Assembly (NCBI GenBank): GCA_002709405.1
Contig: PAQV01000095.1
Span: 1 to 64,000 of the forward strand
Source: Paracoccaceae bacterium
Lineage (GTDB): Bacteria; Pseudomonadota; Alphaproteobacteria; Rhodobacterales; Rhodobacteraceae
Direction: 5' to 3'
DNA: 64,000 nucleotides
The position numbers and the translations under genes are program-made. The notes below the pieces were generated by a model, which saw only the letters and a program-made list of their open reading frames with translations, searched no databases and was not told the origin of the DNA. This document shows positions 42,743 to 51,960 of the stretch, piece by piece; the first letter of the stretch is position 1, and each line of letters starts with the position of its first letter.

Positions 42743-42749
42743 GCGTCGA

Positions 42750-44030
42750 TCAGGCCGCCGCGGCCAGCGCGCCCGAAAACACCTGGCCCGCCAGCTTGGC
42801 CACGGCGATCGCCCGGCGATCCTCGTAGCGCCGGGCCACGAAGGACACCCCGATGGGCATCCCCGCCGGCCCCACCAGCCCCGGGGCCGACACCACCGGC
42901 ACCTGCAGCACCGTCCACATCGAGTTCATCGACGCATTCCCGGTCGAGGTCAGCCCCACCGGCGCCTCGGACGTGGCACTGGGCGTCATCACGATGTCAT
43001 AGCCGCTGGCCAGGTCATCGAAGATCCCCCGGCATTCATCCGCCAGCCGGTAGGCCGCGCGCAGGCTGTCGGGCGTTTCGCCCTTGCGGTTTTCCACCTT
43101 GGCCACGAATTCGTCGTGGATGCCCTCGGTCGTCAGCACCTCGTTCAGCACCGCCGACCGGCCCTCGCAATCCAGGATCGAGGCATGGGCCGCATGGATC
43201 TTGTCGAACGGGCCGGGCAGCACCAGCTCGCTCACGCTGGCCCCGGCGGCCTCCAGCAGGCTTGCGGCCTGGTCCATCGCCGCAACCACCGAAGGCTCGC
43301 ATTGTTCCCAGGTCGGCGTCCTGGTGAACCCGATCTTCAGGCCCGACAGGCTGACCGGCAGGTCCGCCAGCGCAAAGAACCCGAAGACATCGGCCAGCAT
43401 CCCGAAATCGTCCGCGTCGCGGGCATAAAGCCCCAGCGTGTCGCAGGTGGCCGAGTACATCTTCAGCCCTTCGCGGCTGATCGCGTTCCAGGTGGGCTTC
43501 CATCCGAATACGCCGTTGTAGCTGGCCGGCCGGATGGTCGACCCGCCTGTCTGTGTCCCCAGCGCCAGCGAGGCCATCCCCGCGGCCACCGCCGCCCCCG
43601 ATCCCGACGACGACCCGCCGGGCGTGCGCGTCAGGTCCAGCGGGTTGCGCGTTTTCGACCCCCGGGACGTGAAGGCGAATTCGGTTGTCACCGTCTTGCC
43701 CACGATCAGCGCCCCGGCATGGCGCAGCGTATCGACACAGGCCGCGTCCACGCCCGGCTGGCTGCCCAGATAACGGGCAGAGTTGTGCTGTGTCGGCATG
43801 TCCTTGGTGTTGATCACGTCCTTCACGCCCACCGGCACGCCGTGCAGCGGGCCGCGCTCGGGCCGGGCGTCCAGCTCGGCGGCCTGGGCCCGGACGGCCT
43901 CGGCATCGAAATGCGCCCAGGCCTGCACGTCCTCTTCACGCTGTTCGATCATGGAAATAACGGCTTCCGCGGTTTCAGAGGCGGACAGGCCGGCCGCGCG
44001 GATGGCGCTGGCGGTCAGGGTATCGGACAT
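42750..44030 (-). CDS. Amidase-signature family amidase (first of two)
   Basis: A 426-residue amidase. Ser-cisSer-Lys catalytic elements are visible: K70 in VGVKDV, the GGSSSGSG loop around 139-145, and nucleophile S164 in TQTGGSTIRPAS. The family hydrolyses amides, carbamates or ureides to a carboxylate and ammonia or amine. It is divergent from the ABC binding-protein gene at 44211 and shares that promoter region, which carries the GCAAATGCAT and TGTGAGATTTC elements. It is a paralogue of the amidase at 59044-60339. ATG 44030 has GGAG seven bases upstream. Confidence 0.9.
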   Translation of the reverse strand: MSDTLTASAIRAAGLSASETAEAVISMIEQREEDVQAWAHFDAEAVRAQAAELDARPERGPLHGVPVGVKDVINTKDMPTQHNSARYLGSQPGVDAACVDTLRHAGALIVGKTVTTEFAFTSRGSKTRNPLDLTRTPGGSSSGSGAAVAAGMASLALGTQTGGSTIRPASYNGVFGWKPTWNAISREGLKMYSATCDTLGLYARDADDFGMLADVFGFFALADLPVSLSGLKIGFTRTPTWEQCEPSVVAAMDQAASLLEAAGASVSELVLPGPFDKIHAAHASILDCEGRSAVLNEVLTTEGIHDEFVAKVENRKGETPDSLRAAYRLADECRGIFDDLASGYDIVMTPSATSEAPVGLTSTGNASMNSMWTVLQVPVVSAPGLVGPAGMPIGVSFVARRYEDRRAIAVAKLAGQVFSGALAAAA

Positions 44031-44067
44031 CTTGAACTCCGTCTTTGGATGTTGCGGCGAAGATGAC

Positions 44068-44132
44068 ATGCATTTGCCGATGCTGCGCCGCAGCTTTCTT
44101 CAGCGCGGCTGTGAGATTTCTTCATTTGTTGG
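44068..44132. promoter_or_regulatory. Putative LysR-regulon elements upstream of amidase/binding-protein genes
   Basis: ATGCATTTGC (44068-44077; reverse GCAAATGCAT) is followed 42 bases later by TGTGAGATTTC-T-TCATTTGT (44110-44129). The same two elements occur together at 46492-46565 before the permease operon. Binding by the LysR protein encoded at 50888-51805 is inferred. Confidence 0.6.
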
Positions 44133-44210
44133 AAAAGCCCTGCGTACCGGAAGCTGGATCCCGTCGACGCCCACACTCGTTTTTGCCGAACCTCCACGAA
44201 GGATCCGTAC

Positions 44211-45512
44211 ATGACCGACCCCGTCAAGACGTCCACGACCAGCCCCAAGAAGGGTCTCAGCCGTCGCTCGCTGCTGAAGACCGGGGCCGCGGCCACCGCC
44301 GCCGCCGCCTTCCCCGCCCCGATGATCTGGGCCCAGAACATCAAGGACATCAAGATCGTCCACGTGGGCCAGTCCTACTCGACCATTCCCAACATCGCCG
44401 AGCAGGCCAACAAGGACCTGGACTTCACGGTCGAGATGCAGACCTCGCCCGACAACACGGCTCAGGTCAACCGGATGCTGACCCAGCCCAAGTCGATCGA
44501 CGTCAGCGACGTGCCGATCACCAACATGAAGTACTTCGTCGGCCGGGGCGTGCTGTCGCCCGTGAATGTCTCGGAGTACAAGTGGTACGACAAGACCGTG
44601 CCGATCTTCACCACCGGCAAGTATCCCGACGGCGGCACCGTGTCGATGCAGGGCTATTCGCCGATGAAGGCCCAGTACTACACCGACGAAAGCGGGTCCG
44701 AATATGCGACCGAGCCCACCGACTGGCTGGTCGGCGTGCCGCTTTACTACAACGCCGACACGCTGGGCATCCGCCCTGACCTGATCGGCCGTCCCATCGA
44801 AAGCTGGGCCGAACTGCTGAACCCCGAATTCTCGGGCAAGGTCGCCCTGCAGGACGGCACCGGCGTCGGCGTGCCCGATGCGGCCATGGCCCTGCAGGCG
44901 ATGGGCGACGTCGAATATGTCGACAAGGGCAACATGACCCGGGCCGAAATCGACGCCACCATCGACAAGCTGATCGAATACAAGAAAGAGGGCCATTTCC
45001 GGTCCTTCTGGACCAATTTCGACCAGTCGGTGCAGCTGATGGCCTCGGGCGAGGTCGTGCTGCAATCCATGTGGTCGCCCGCCGTGACCGAGGTCCGCAC
45101 CCGCGGGATCGAGTGCCTGTATAACGGCATGAAGGAAGGATACCGCGCCTGGTACATCATGATGATGCCCATGGCCCACCTGGAAGGCCTGCAGCGCGAA
45201 TGCGCGATCGAGTACATGAACTGGTTCAACTCGGGCTGGGCCGGGGCGTTCATCTCGCGCCAGGGGTTCTACAACTCGGTGCCCGAGAACGTGAAGCCGC
45301 ACATGACCGAAAACGAATACGGCTACTGGTACGAAGGCAAGGAAGCCACCGAGGACATCCTGAACCCCTTCGGCAAGGTCATGGAAAAGGCCGGCGTGGT
45401 CCGCGATGGCGGCTCGCTCTGGGACCGGATGGGCAACATCGGTATCTGGAACACCCTGATGGACGAAGACCGCTACCTGGTCCGCCGCTGGCAGGACTTC
45501 CTGGCCGCCTGA
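44211..45512 (+). CDS. ABC transporter periplasmic binding protein, PotD-like (Tat-exported)
   Basis: A 433-residue exported binding protein. The N-terminus carries a twin-arginine signal ([21 protein letters not shown]), with the mature protein beginning near residue 42. The remaining sequence follows family-1 spermidine/putrescine-type binding proteins ([31 protein letters not shown]). Its permease and ATPase genes lie at 46622-49421, separated by a strong terminator and a DUF1275 gene but sharing the same upstream regulatory elements. The ligand is probably the amide or heterocycle degraded by the neighbouring enzymes. Confidence 0.9.
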   Translation: MTDPVKTSTTSPKKGLSRRSLLKTGAAATAAAAFPAPMIWAQNIKDIKIVHVGQSYSTIPNIAEQANKDLDFTVEMQTSPDNTAQVNRMLTQPKSIDVSDVPITNMKYFVGRGVLSPVNVSEYKWYDKTVPIFTTGKYPDGGTVSMQGYSPMKAQYYTDESGSEYATEPTDWLVGVPLYYNADTLGIRPDLIGRPIESWAELLNPEFSGKVALQDGTGVGVPDAAMALQAMGDVEYVDKGNMTRAEIDATIDKLIEYKKEGHFRSFWTNFDQSVQLMASGEVVLQSMWSPAVTEVRTRGIECLYNGMKEGYRAWYIMMMPMAHLEGLQRECAIEYMNWFNSGWAGAFISRQGFYNSVPENVKPHMTENEYGYWYEGKEATEDILNPFGKVMEKAGVVRDGGSLWDRMGNIGIWNTLMDEDRYLVRRWQDFLAA

Positions 45513-45537
45513 GCCCGTCCGGCAGATCGGTAAACAC

Positions 45538-45568
45538 CGCCCCCGCACGTGATTGCGGGGGCGTTTTT
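45538..45568 (+). terminator. Strong intrinsic terminator after the binding-protein gene
   Basis: CGCCCCCGCA pairs with TGCGGGGGCG around a six-base loop and is followed by TTTTT. It uncouples the binding-protein gene from the permease genes downstream. Confidence 0.92.
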
Positions 45569-45685
45569 CGTTCCAAATCCGAAAACTTGACGCCCCGGGT
45601 GCCGTGGGGGCTGGTCAGGCGCGCCGGGAAAGACAATTCTGGCCATCCTGTTTCCTTCCGGTTTTCCTTTCGACAAGGTCCCGCC

Positions 45686-46378
45686 ATGCTGATCCGCGTC
45701 GGCAACGAGCGCACAAGCAGCATAGATCTCGCCCTGGCCGGGCTGTTGTCCACGGTGGCCGGGGCGCTCAATGCGGTCGGCTTTCTGGTGGCGGGGTCCT
45801 TTTCCGCAAACATGACCGGCAACCTGTCGATGTTTGCCGACCACCTGGCAAATGGCGGCGTCCTGCTGGCCCTGTCCTTCGCCGGGCTGGTCGTGGCGTT
45901 CATCACCGGTGCCGCCAGCGCCGCCTTGTTCATCCGCACTGGCGAAGCCCGGCGGCAGCGGTCGGTCTATGCGCTGGCGATCCTGGCCGAAGCGGTCCTG
46001 CTGCTGGTGCTGAGTGCCTGGCTGCTGGTGTTTCACGGCTCGGGCGAGGCGGCCGTGGTCATCGTCCTGAGTTTCGTCATGGGGTTGCAGAACGCGGTGA
46101 CGACGCTGATCTCGCAGGCGCGGGTCAGGACCACCCATGTCTCTGGCATGGCGACGGATATCGGCATCGAGCTTGCGCAAAGCCTCGGGGGCGGTGCCGA
46201 GGCGGCCTTGGCCCGGCCCAAGCTGAAGCTGCACGGGTTGACGCTTGCCTGCTTCGCCTTCGGGGGCATCGCGGGCACGTTGCTGTTCGGCCTTGCCGGG
46301 TACTGGCTGTTCTTCGTGGCCGCCGTGGTTCTTCTGCTGGTCGCTGCCCCCGAGGCCCTGCGCGCCCGCCACCGCTGA
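45686..46378 (+). CDS. DUF1275 (YoaK-type) membrane protein
   Basis: A 230-residue inner-membrane protein with about six hydrophobic segments. The N-terminal [24 protein letters not shown] and the [24 protein letters not shown] region are typical of DUF1275/YoaK proteins (both only quoted in part: SFSANMTGN and THVSGMATD). The family's function is unknown. It sits between the binding-protein gene and the permease genes of the same ABC importer, with its own upstream region, which is unusual. ATG 45686 has AAGG seven bases upstream. Confidence 0.85.
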   Translation: MLIRVGNERTSSIDLALAGLLSTVAGALNAVGFLVAGSFSANMTGNLSMFADHLANGGVLLALSFAGLVVAFITGAASAALFIRTGEARRQRSVYALAILAEAVLLLVLSAWLLVFHGSGEAAVVIVLSFVMGLQNAVTTLISQARVRTTHVSGMATDIGIELAQSLGGGAEAALARPKLKLHGLTLACFAFGGIAGTLLFGLAGYWLFFVAAVVLLLVAAPEALRARHR

Positions 46379-46491
46379 GGGGGCCGCAGCCCTGCGGCAA
46401 AAGCCGAAATTTTCATCGCCAGGCAACCCGGCGTCCCGCTGCCGGGCCGGGGCTTTGGCGCGCCTCGAGGCAGGTTTTCCAAGTTATTGGT

Positions 46492-46565
46492 GCAAAAGCA
46501 TAATTCCCGCCCGCCGTCCCAGCCCACCTTTCCTCAACCCCGATGTGAGATTTCCTCATTTGTCG
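46492..46565. promoter_or_regulatory. Putative LysR-regulon elements upstream of the permease operon
   Basis: GCAAAAGCATAAT (46492-46504) and, 52 bases from its start, TGTGAGATTTC-C-TCATTTGTCG (46544-46565). The second element matches the one at 44110 with a single internal difference. Spacing between the two elements differs from the 44068 site by about ten bases, one helical turn. Confidence 0.6.
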
Positions 46566-46621
46566 CGCGTGGTCCCACCCCGAACAATCGGGCACAGATC
46601 TTTGGACGAAGGACCCGACCC

Positions 46622-47482
46622 ATGCGCGTTCCTCCCCGCGTCGCCTCCTGGCTGCAGGTCGCCCCGATGGCGCTTGTCTTCACGACGATGGTGCTTATCC
46701 CGCTGGGCATCATCACCGTGGTCAGTTTCCTCGACTACGACTTCGCCCGGGTCTTCCCGGAAATCTACCTGGGGTCCTGGACCGATGCGCTGACCTCGCC
46801 GCTGACGCTGTCTCTGTACCTGACCGTCTTCAAGTTCCTGCTGATCACCCTGGCCATCACCTTTGTCGTGGGCTTCTGGCTGGCCTATTTCCTGGTCTTC
46901 CACGTCGAAAGCACCGGCTGGCGCATGGGCCTGCTGGCCGCCGCGGCCATCCCGTTCTGGACGCCCGGCCCGATCCGCATGGTGTCCTGGGTGCCCCTGC
47001 TGGGCAAGGAAGGGCTGGTGAACAAGGCGCTGATGAACGCCGGGATCACCGAGGCCCCGCTGGACTGGCTGCTCTATTCCGAATTCTCGGTCATCCTGGC
47101 CTATTGCAACCTGCTGACCCTGGCCATGCTGGGCCCGATCACCCATTCGATGGCCAAGATCCCCCGCTCGCTGATCCAGGCCGCGCAGGATGCGGGGGCG
47201 CGGGAATGGCAGATCGTGCGCGACGTGGTGCTGCCCCTGTGCAAGCCGGGCATCGCCATCGGCGCGATCTTCATCATCACCGCCGTGCTGGGCGATTTCT
47301 TCATGATCAAGATCATGTCGGGCGGCCAGATCAACACGCCCGCCAATGCCATCGCCACCGAGCTCGCCGCCTTCCAGTATCCGCCCGCCGCCGCCAAATC
47401 GGTCATGCTGCTGGTCATCGTGGTGGTCCTGATCACCGGTCTTCTGCGGGTGGTCGACATCCGCAAGGAACTGCAGAGGTAA
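46622..47482 (+). CDS. ABC transporter permease (PotB-like)
   Basis: A 286-residue inner-membrane permease with six hydrophobic segments. The EAA-type loop appears as IPRSLIQAAQDAGAREWQI. It should form the channel with the permease encoded seven bases downstream. ATG 46622 has GAAGGA upstream, nearly the same leader (CGAAGGA-CC) as before the binding-protein gene. An upstream extension to 46487 would cross the regulatory element and is rejected. Confidence 0.92.
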   Translation: MRVPPRVASWLQVAPMALVFTTMVLIPLGIITVVSFLDYDFARVFPEIYLGSWTDALTSPLTLSLYLTVFKFLLITLAITFVVGFWLAYFLVFHVESTGWRMGLLAAAAIPFWTPGPIRMVSWVPLLGKEGLVNKALMNAGITEAPLDWLLYSEFSVILAYCNLLTLAMLGPITHSMAKIPRSLIQAAQDAGAREWQIVRDVVLPLCKPGIAIGAIFIITAVLGDFFMIKIMSGGQINTPANAIATELAAFQYPPAAAKSVMLLVIVVVLITGLLRVVDIRKELQR

Positions 47483-47489
47483 CCCGCCC

Positions 47490-48332
47490 ATGATGCGCAC
47501 CGCCCGGGGCCGCCCGCCCAGCTTCTACGTCCTTGCCACCTTGATGATCGCCCTGCTGATCTTCCTCTATGCGCCGATGCTCTGCGTCTACATCCTGTCG
47601 TTCCAGGGCCCGGACGGCGGCATGTCCTTTCCCATGACCGGCTGGTCGACCCACTGGTTCGAGGTCCTTTTCGCCGGCACTGGCGGCCAGGGCATCGGCG
47701 ACGTGCCCAATTCGTTCAAGCGCTCGATCCGGCTGGCCGCCTGCGTGTCGGTGCTGTCGACGATCATCGCGGTGTCGGCCGGCATGGCCTACCGGCGCAA
47801 GTTCCCCGGCTCGAACTTCGTGTTCTACTCGGCCATTGCCTCGATGGTGCTGCCCTCGATCTTCATCGGGTTCGGCATCGCCCTGACCTTCAACCTGCTG
47901 GGCTGGCAGGTGAACTGGTTCACCAGCGGCATCGGCGCCCAGCTGACCTGGTCGCTGCCCTTTGGCCTTCTGATCATGTTCATCGTGCTGGGCCGGTTCA
48001 ACCCGGCCTACGAAGAGGCCGCCACCGACCTGGGCGCCAATTCCGGCCAGCGCTTCCGCATGATCATCCTGCCGATCATCCTGCCGGGTGTCATCGGGAT
48101 CTTCGTGTCCTCGATCACCTCGTCCTACGAGGAAAACGCCCGCACCCAGCTGAACGTCGGCCTGGGCAACACCATGCCGATGGAGATCACGGGCATCCTG
48201 ACCGGGGCCTCGACCCCGGTGCTGTTCGCGATCGGCACGCTGACCTCGCTGGCCATGTTCGCCATCATCCTGGGCGCGGTCGCCCTGATGACCGTCATGG
48301 CCAGGCGCCGCGCCAACCGCCCCGATGCCTGA
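47490..48332 (+). CDS. ABC transporter permease (PotC-like)
   Basis: A 280-residue inner-membrane permease with six hydrophobic segments and the cytoplasmic loop YEEAATDLGANSGQRFRMI. It is the second membrane subunit of the importer, seven bases after the first, and is followed 30 bases later by the ATPase gene. A double ATG (47490/47493) makes the exact start ambiguous by one residue. Confidence 0.92.
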   Translation: MMRTARGRPPSFYVLATLMIALLIFLYAPMLCVYILSFQGPDGGMSFPMTGWSTHWFEVLFAGTGGQGIGDVPNSFKRSIRLAACVSVLSTIIAVSAGMAYRRKFPGSNFVFYSAIASMVLPSIFIGFGIALTFNLLGWQVNWFTSGIGAQLTWSLPFGLLIMFIVLGRFNPAYEEAATDLGANSGQRFRMIILPIILPGVIGIFVSSITSSYEENARTQLNVGLGNTMPMEITGILTGASTPVLFAIGTLTSLAMFAIILGAVALMTVMARRRANRPDA

Positions 48333-48362
48333 TACCGCCTTTCGAACCCGGAGAACCCGCAC

Positions 48363-49421
48363 ATGCAACTGAAGAAGGCACGAGAGATCGACGAGACGAC
48401 CCACACGGGCCGTCCGAAGATCCGCCAGGTCACGCAAGGTCACAGGTTCGACGTGGAACTGGTGCGGGTGACGAAATCCTACAATGCCAAGTCGAAGGCG
48501 GTGGATGACATCTCGCTGCGCATTCCGCGGTCGTCCTATTGCTGCCTGCTGGGCCCGTCGGGCTGCGGCAAGTCGACGACCCTGCGGATGCTGGCCGGCC
48601 ATGAAGAGGTCACCGACGGGGCGATCCTGATCCAGGACACGGAAATCACCACCCTGCCGCCGGTCGACCGGGGCACGTCGATGATGTTCCAGGATTATGC
48701 TCTGTTCCCGCACCTGTCGGCGCTGGACAACGTCGCGTTCTCGCTGAAGGTGCGCAAGGTGTCCAAGGCCGAGCGCGACCGGCAGGCGCGCGAATACCTT
48801 GAACTCGTGCAGATGGATCACCTGGCCAACCGCCTGCCCAACGAATTGTCGGGCGGTCAACAGCAGCGGGTGGCCCTGGCCCGGTCGCTGATCACCCGGC
48901 CCAAGGTGCTGTTGCTGGACGAACCGCTGTCGGCGCTGGACCCGTTCCTGCGCACCCGCATGCGGGCCGAGCTGAAGCGGATCCAGAAGGAACTGGGCAT
49001 CACCTTCGTGCACGTGACCCATTCGCAGGAAGAGGCCATGGCCCTGTCGGACATCATGGTGGTGATGAACGACGCGAAGATCATGCAGGCGGGCCCGGCC
49101 CGCGAGGTCTTTGAGACCCCGGCCAATGCCTTCGTCGCCCGATTCATCGGCGGCCATAACGTGCTGATGAGCGAGGGCCGCGAGGTCTCGGTCCGGGCCG
49201 ATGCCTGCCGGATCGGGGCTATGCCGGGGATGCGCGGCGCCAGTGGCACGGTAACGATGGTCGAATACAAGGGGCCCTTCGTGCAGGTGTCGATGACGTC
49301 GGACACCGGCGACGACCTGACCGCCACGATGACCGATGCCGAGTATTTCGCAGCCGCCCCGCAGATCGGCGACACGGTGGCGGTGTCCTGGGACCCCAAG
49401 GCAGAGCACGTGCTAAGCTGA
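48363..49421 (+). CDS. ABC transporter ATP-binding protein (PotA-like)
   Basis: A 352-residue ATPase. Walker A GPSGCGKST, Q-loop MFQDYALFPHL, signature LSGGQQQR, Walker B LLLDEPLSALD and the H-loop VTHSQEEA are intact. A C-terminal TOBE-like domain (about 265-350) is typical for PotA/FbpC-type subunits. It powers the importer of which 44211-45512 is the binding protein. An N-terminal extension of about 30 polar residues precedes the ATPase core. Confidence 0.94.
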   Translation: MQLKKAREIDETTHTGRPKIRQVTQGHRFDVELVRVTKSYNAKSKAVDDISLRIPRSSYCCLLGPSGCGKSTTLRMLAGHEEVTDGAILIQDTEITTLPPVDRGTSMMFQDYALFPHLSALDNVAFSLKVRKVSKAERDRQAREYLELVQMDHLANRLPNELSGGQQQRVALARSLITRPKVLLLDEPLSALDPFLRTRMRAELKRIQKELGITFVHVTHSQEEAMALSDIMVVMNDAKIMQAGPAREVFETPANAFVARFIGGHNVLMSEGREVSVRADACRIGAMPGMRGASGTVTMVEYKGPFVQVSMTSDTGDDLTATMTDAEYFAAAPQIGDTVAVSWDPKAEHVLS

Positions 49422-49593
49422 CGGCCAGCCGGACAGGCTGGGGACACCTGGAAGGTCGGTCGCGCCCTGTGCCCATCGCATAGCGTCTATGCAGTTGGCG
49501 CCCGTAGAAGCCGGCGGCATTCGTGATTAGCGTCATGGGTGCTGCGGCGCAGAAAAGGTGCCGTGGAATCCATACCCCCACGGAGCACCACCG

Positions 49594-50790
49594 ATGTCGC
49601 CCGACGCACGCCAGGGCCAACTGGCCATCCTGTCCTTCGCCCTTGGCGCCTTTGCCATCGGGGTGTCGGAATTCGCCTCGATGGGCCTGTTGCCCTATTT
49701 CGCCGCCGATCTCGGCGTGACCAACCCCTATGCGGGCCATGCCATCAGCGCCTATGCCATCGGCGTGGTCATCGGGGCCCCTGTGCTTGCCGTGCTGGGC
49801 GCGAAGGTGCCCCGCAAGACGCTGCTGATGATGCTGATTGCCGGCTTTGCCCTGGCCAACCTGCTGGGCGCGCTGGCCCCCGACATCCACACGCTGATCC
49901 TCAGCCGGGGCCTGGCGGGCCTGCCGCACGGCGCCTTCCTGGGCGTGGCGATGCTGTGCGCGGCGGACATGATGCCCAAGGGCAAACGCTCGGCCGGGGT
50001 GGCCTGGGTGCTGATGGGCCTGACCATCGCCAACGTGGTGGGCGTGCCGGCCGCCGGCGCGCTGGGGCAGGCGGTGGGCTGGCGCAGCATGTTCGTCATC
50101 GTGACGGCGCTGGCGCTGGCCTCGGTCGTGATGATCGGGCGCTTCGTCCCGAAAACCCCGGTGGCCGAGGGCGCCTCGCCCCTGCGCGAACTGGGTGCCC
50201 TGAAGAACCGGGCGGTCTGGCTGACCTTGCTGGTCGGCGCCGTGGGCTTTGGCGGGGTGTTCGCCGTCTACAGCTATTTCTCAGCCGCGATGATCGAGGC
50301 GGCGGCCGCGCCGGCCTGGGCCATCCCGCTGTCGCTGTCGGCCTTCGGGGTCGGTGCCACGATCGGCAATGGCGTGGCCGGGCGGCTGGCCTCGTGGTCG
50401 CGCCTGGGGGCTGCGGGCGTGCTGCTGGCTGGCATGGCCCTGGTGTCGGGGGCCTATGCGCTGGCGATGGGCAACTGGCCGGTCATGGCCGCCATGGTCC
50501 TGCTGCTGGGCATGACCGCCGGGCTGACCATTCCGCTGCAGATGCGCCTGATGGACGTGGCCGGAGACGCCCAGACCCTCGCCGCCGCCCTGAACCACGC
50601 GGCCTTCAACTTTGCCAATGCGCTGGGGCCCTTCGTGGCCGGGCTGGCCCTGTCGGCCGGGGCCGGATGGGCCGCGACGGGCTGGGTCGGCGCCGCCCTG
50701 TCGGCAGCCGGTATCGCCGTGCTGGCCCTGGCCTGGGCTGAATCGCGCCGCTGCGACGGGGCACGCATGGCGGTGATGCCTGCCGAATGA
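49594..50790 (+). CDS. MFS transporter, DHA1/AraJ-like
   Basis: A 398-residue inner-membrane transporter with twelve hydrophobic segments. FALGAFAIGVSEF at the start and VLGAKVPRKTLLM after segment 2 are typical of AraJ/YdhP-like DHA1 exporters. It probably exports an amphipathic compound or a pathway intermediate. ATG 49594 has GGAG eight bases upstream. It lies between the ABC operon and the convergent lysR gene, separated from lysR by a strong bidirectional terminator. Confidence 0.88.
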   Translation: MSPDARQGQLAILSFALGAFAIGVSEFASMGLLPYFAADLGVTNPYAGHAISAYAIGVVIGAPVLAVLGAKVPRKTLLMMLIAGFALANLLGALAPDIHTLILSRGLAGLPHGAFLGVAMLCAADMMPKGKRSAGVAWVLMGLTIANVVGVPAAGALGQAVGWRSMFVIVTALALASVVMIGRFVPKTPVAEGASPLRELGALKNRAVWLTLLVGAVGFGGVFAVYSYFSAAMIEAAAAPAWAIPLSLSAFGVGATIGNGVAGRLASWSRLGAAGVLLAGMALVSGAYALAMGNWPVMAAMVLLLGMTAGLTIPLQMRLMDVAGDAQTLAAALNHAAFNFANALGPFVAGLALSAGAGWAATGWVGAALSAAGIAVLALAWAESRRCDGARMAVMPAE

Positions 50791-50827
50791 TCGGCTGATC
50801 GAGTGTTTGCCCACGTCCGGACATACG

Positions 50828-50863
50828 AAAGCCCGGGCCGGGCAATCCGCCGGCCCGGGCTTT
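50828..50863. terminator. Bidirectional terminator between MFS and lysR genes
   Basis: AAAGCCCGGGCCGG pairs with CCGGCCCGGGCTTT around an eight-base loop. A runs on one side and T runs on the other let it work on both strands, as fits two convergent genes. Confidence 0.92.
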
Positions 50864-50887
50864 GTTGTTCCGCCTCGCTGGCTGCCG

Positions 50888-51805
50888 TCAGGCTGCCGAC
50901 AGCTGGGGCGCGTTGACCTTGTCGAAGATCCAGTCCTTGAACCGTTCGATCACATTGTCGCGCCCGACCTTCCAGGGCGACAGCAGGTAGTAGGGGCTGC
51001 GGATCGGGTAGCTTTCGGCCACCTTGACCAGCTCTCCCTTGGCCAACGCGTTTTCGATCAGGATCGACCGGCCCAGGATGACGCCCACACCGGACCGGGC
51101 GGCTTCGATCGAGGGGCTGGCCTGGTTGAAGCGCGGCCCGTGGGTGACGTCGTCGCGGCTGATGCCGTATTCGCGCAGGTAGCGCGCCCAGTCGGGATAG
51201 GTGCCTTCCAGCCCGTCTTGCGCCCGGTCGACATGCACCAGCGGCGCATTGGCCAGGATCTCGCGCGCGTTGTTGTCGTAGCGCGCGGCCAGCTCGGGGG
51301 TGGTGACCGGCATGATCTCTTCTTCCAGAAGGCGTTCCACCTGCATGTCCAGGTTGGACCGCCAGTTGCAGATGCGCAGGTCGGCCTCGTTGGTTTCGCC
51401 CTCGCGCCGGGTCATGAAGGCCCGCACGGCCACGTCCACGTCGGGGGCGAGGCTGAAAAACTCGCTGAGCCGGGGCATCAGCCATAGCGACGCAACCGAG
51501 GCCGAGGCCGCGACCGACAGTTTCGACCGGATCTCGGCATCGGGCTGCAGGGCCAGGACCGCGTCGTTGATCAGGTCCAGCGCCATGGTGATGTCGGCGA
51601 CGGTCGCGCTTGATTCCGGGGTCAGTTCAATCCGGCTGTTCTTGCGAATGAACAGCCGGGTATCGAGGAATTCTTCCAGCAGCCGGATCTGGTGGCTGAC
51701 GGCGGTAGGGGTCACGCAGAGTTCATCCGCGGCCTTGGCGACACTGCCGTTGCGGGCCGTCGCCTCGAAGGCGCGGATGGCATTCAGCGGTACTCGCTTT
51801 CTCAT
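50888..51805 (-). CDS. LysR family regulator (GcvA-like)
   Basis: A 305-residue regulator. The N-terminal HTH (LNAIRAFEATARNGSVAKAADELCVTPTAVSHQ, quoted here as features ARNGSVAKAADEL and TPTAVSHQIRLLE) is close to GcvA. The effector domain covers about 90-300. It is the only DNA-binding regulator inside the amidase/RutA-like region, so it is the best candidate to bind the shared promoter elements at 44068-44132, 46492-46565, 51851-51878 and 56631-56653. ATG 51805 has GGAG nine bases upstream. Confidence 0.92.
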   Translation of the reverse strand: MRKRVPLNAIRAFEATARNGSVAKAADELCVTPTAVSHQIRLLEEFLDTRLFIRKNSRIELTPESSATVADITMALDLINDAVLALQPDAEIRSKLSVAASASVASLWLMPRLSEFFSLAPDVDVAVRAFMTRREGETNEADLRICNWRSNLDMQVERLLEEEIMPVTTPELAARYDNNAREILANAPLVHVDRAQDGLEGTYPDWARYLREYGISRDDVTHGPRFNQASPSIEAARSGVGVILGRSILIENALAKGELVKVAESYPIRSPYYLLSPWKVGRDNVIERFKDWIFDKVNAPQLSAA

Positions 51806-51850
51806 GTGTTCGTTGCTCCGTGAACAGTCGTCACTGCAACTAACTCTGCT

Positions 51851-51878
51851 GCAAATGCATAAGTACGTGCAAATGGGC
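51851..51878. promoter_or_regulatory. Putative autoregulatory site of lysR
   Basis: Two GCAAATG half-sites start 18 bases apart (GCAAATGCATAAG at 51851 and GCAAATGGGC at 51869), about 46 bases upstream of the lysR start. The first matches the GCAAAtGCAT elements of the amidase/binding-protein and permease promoters. Binding is inferred. Confidence 0.5.
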
Positions 51879-51960
51879 TACGGGGGAAATCCGGGCACGG
51901 GGCAGGGGCCTGAGCAAGAAAGCGGCAGAAGTCGGGGCAGAGTCACATTATTGGACACCG

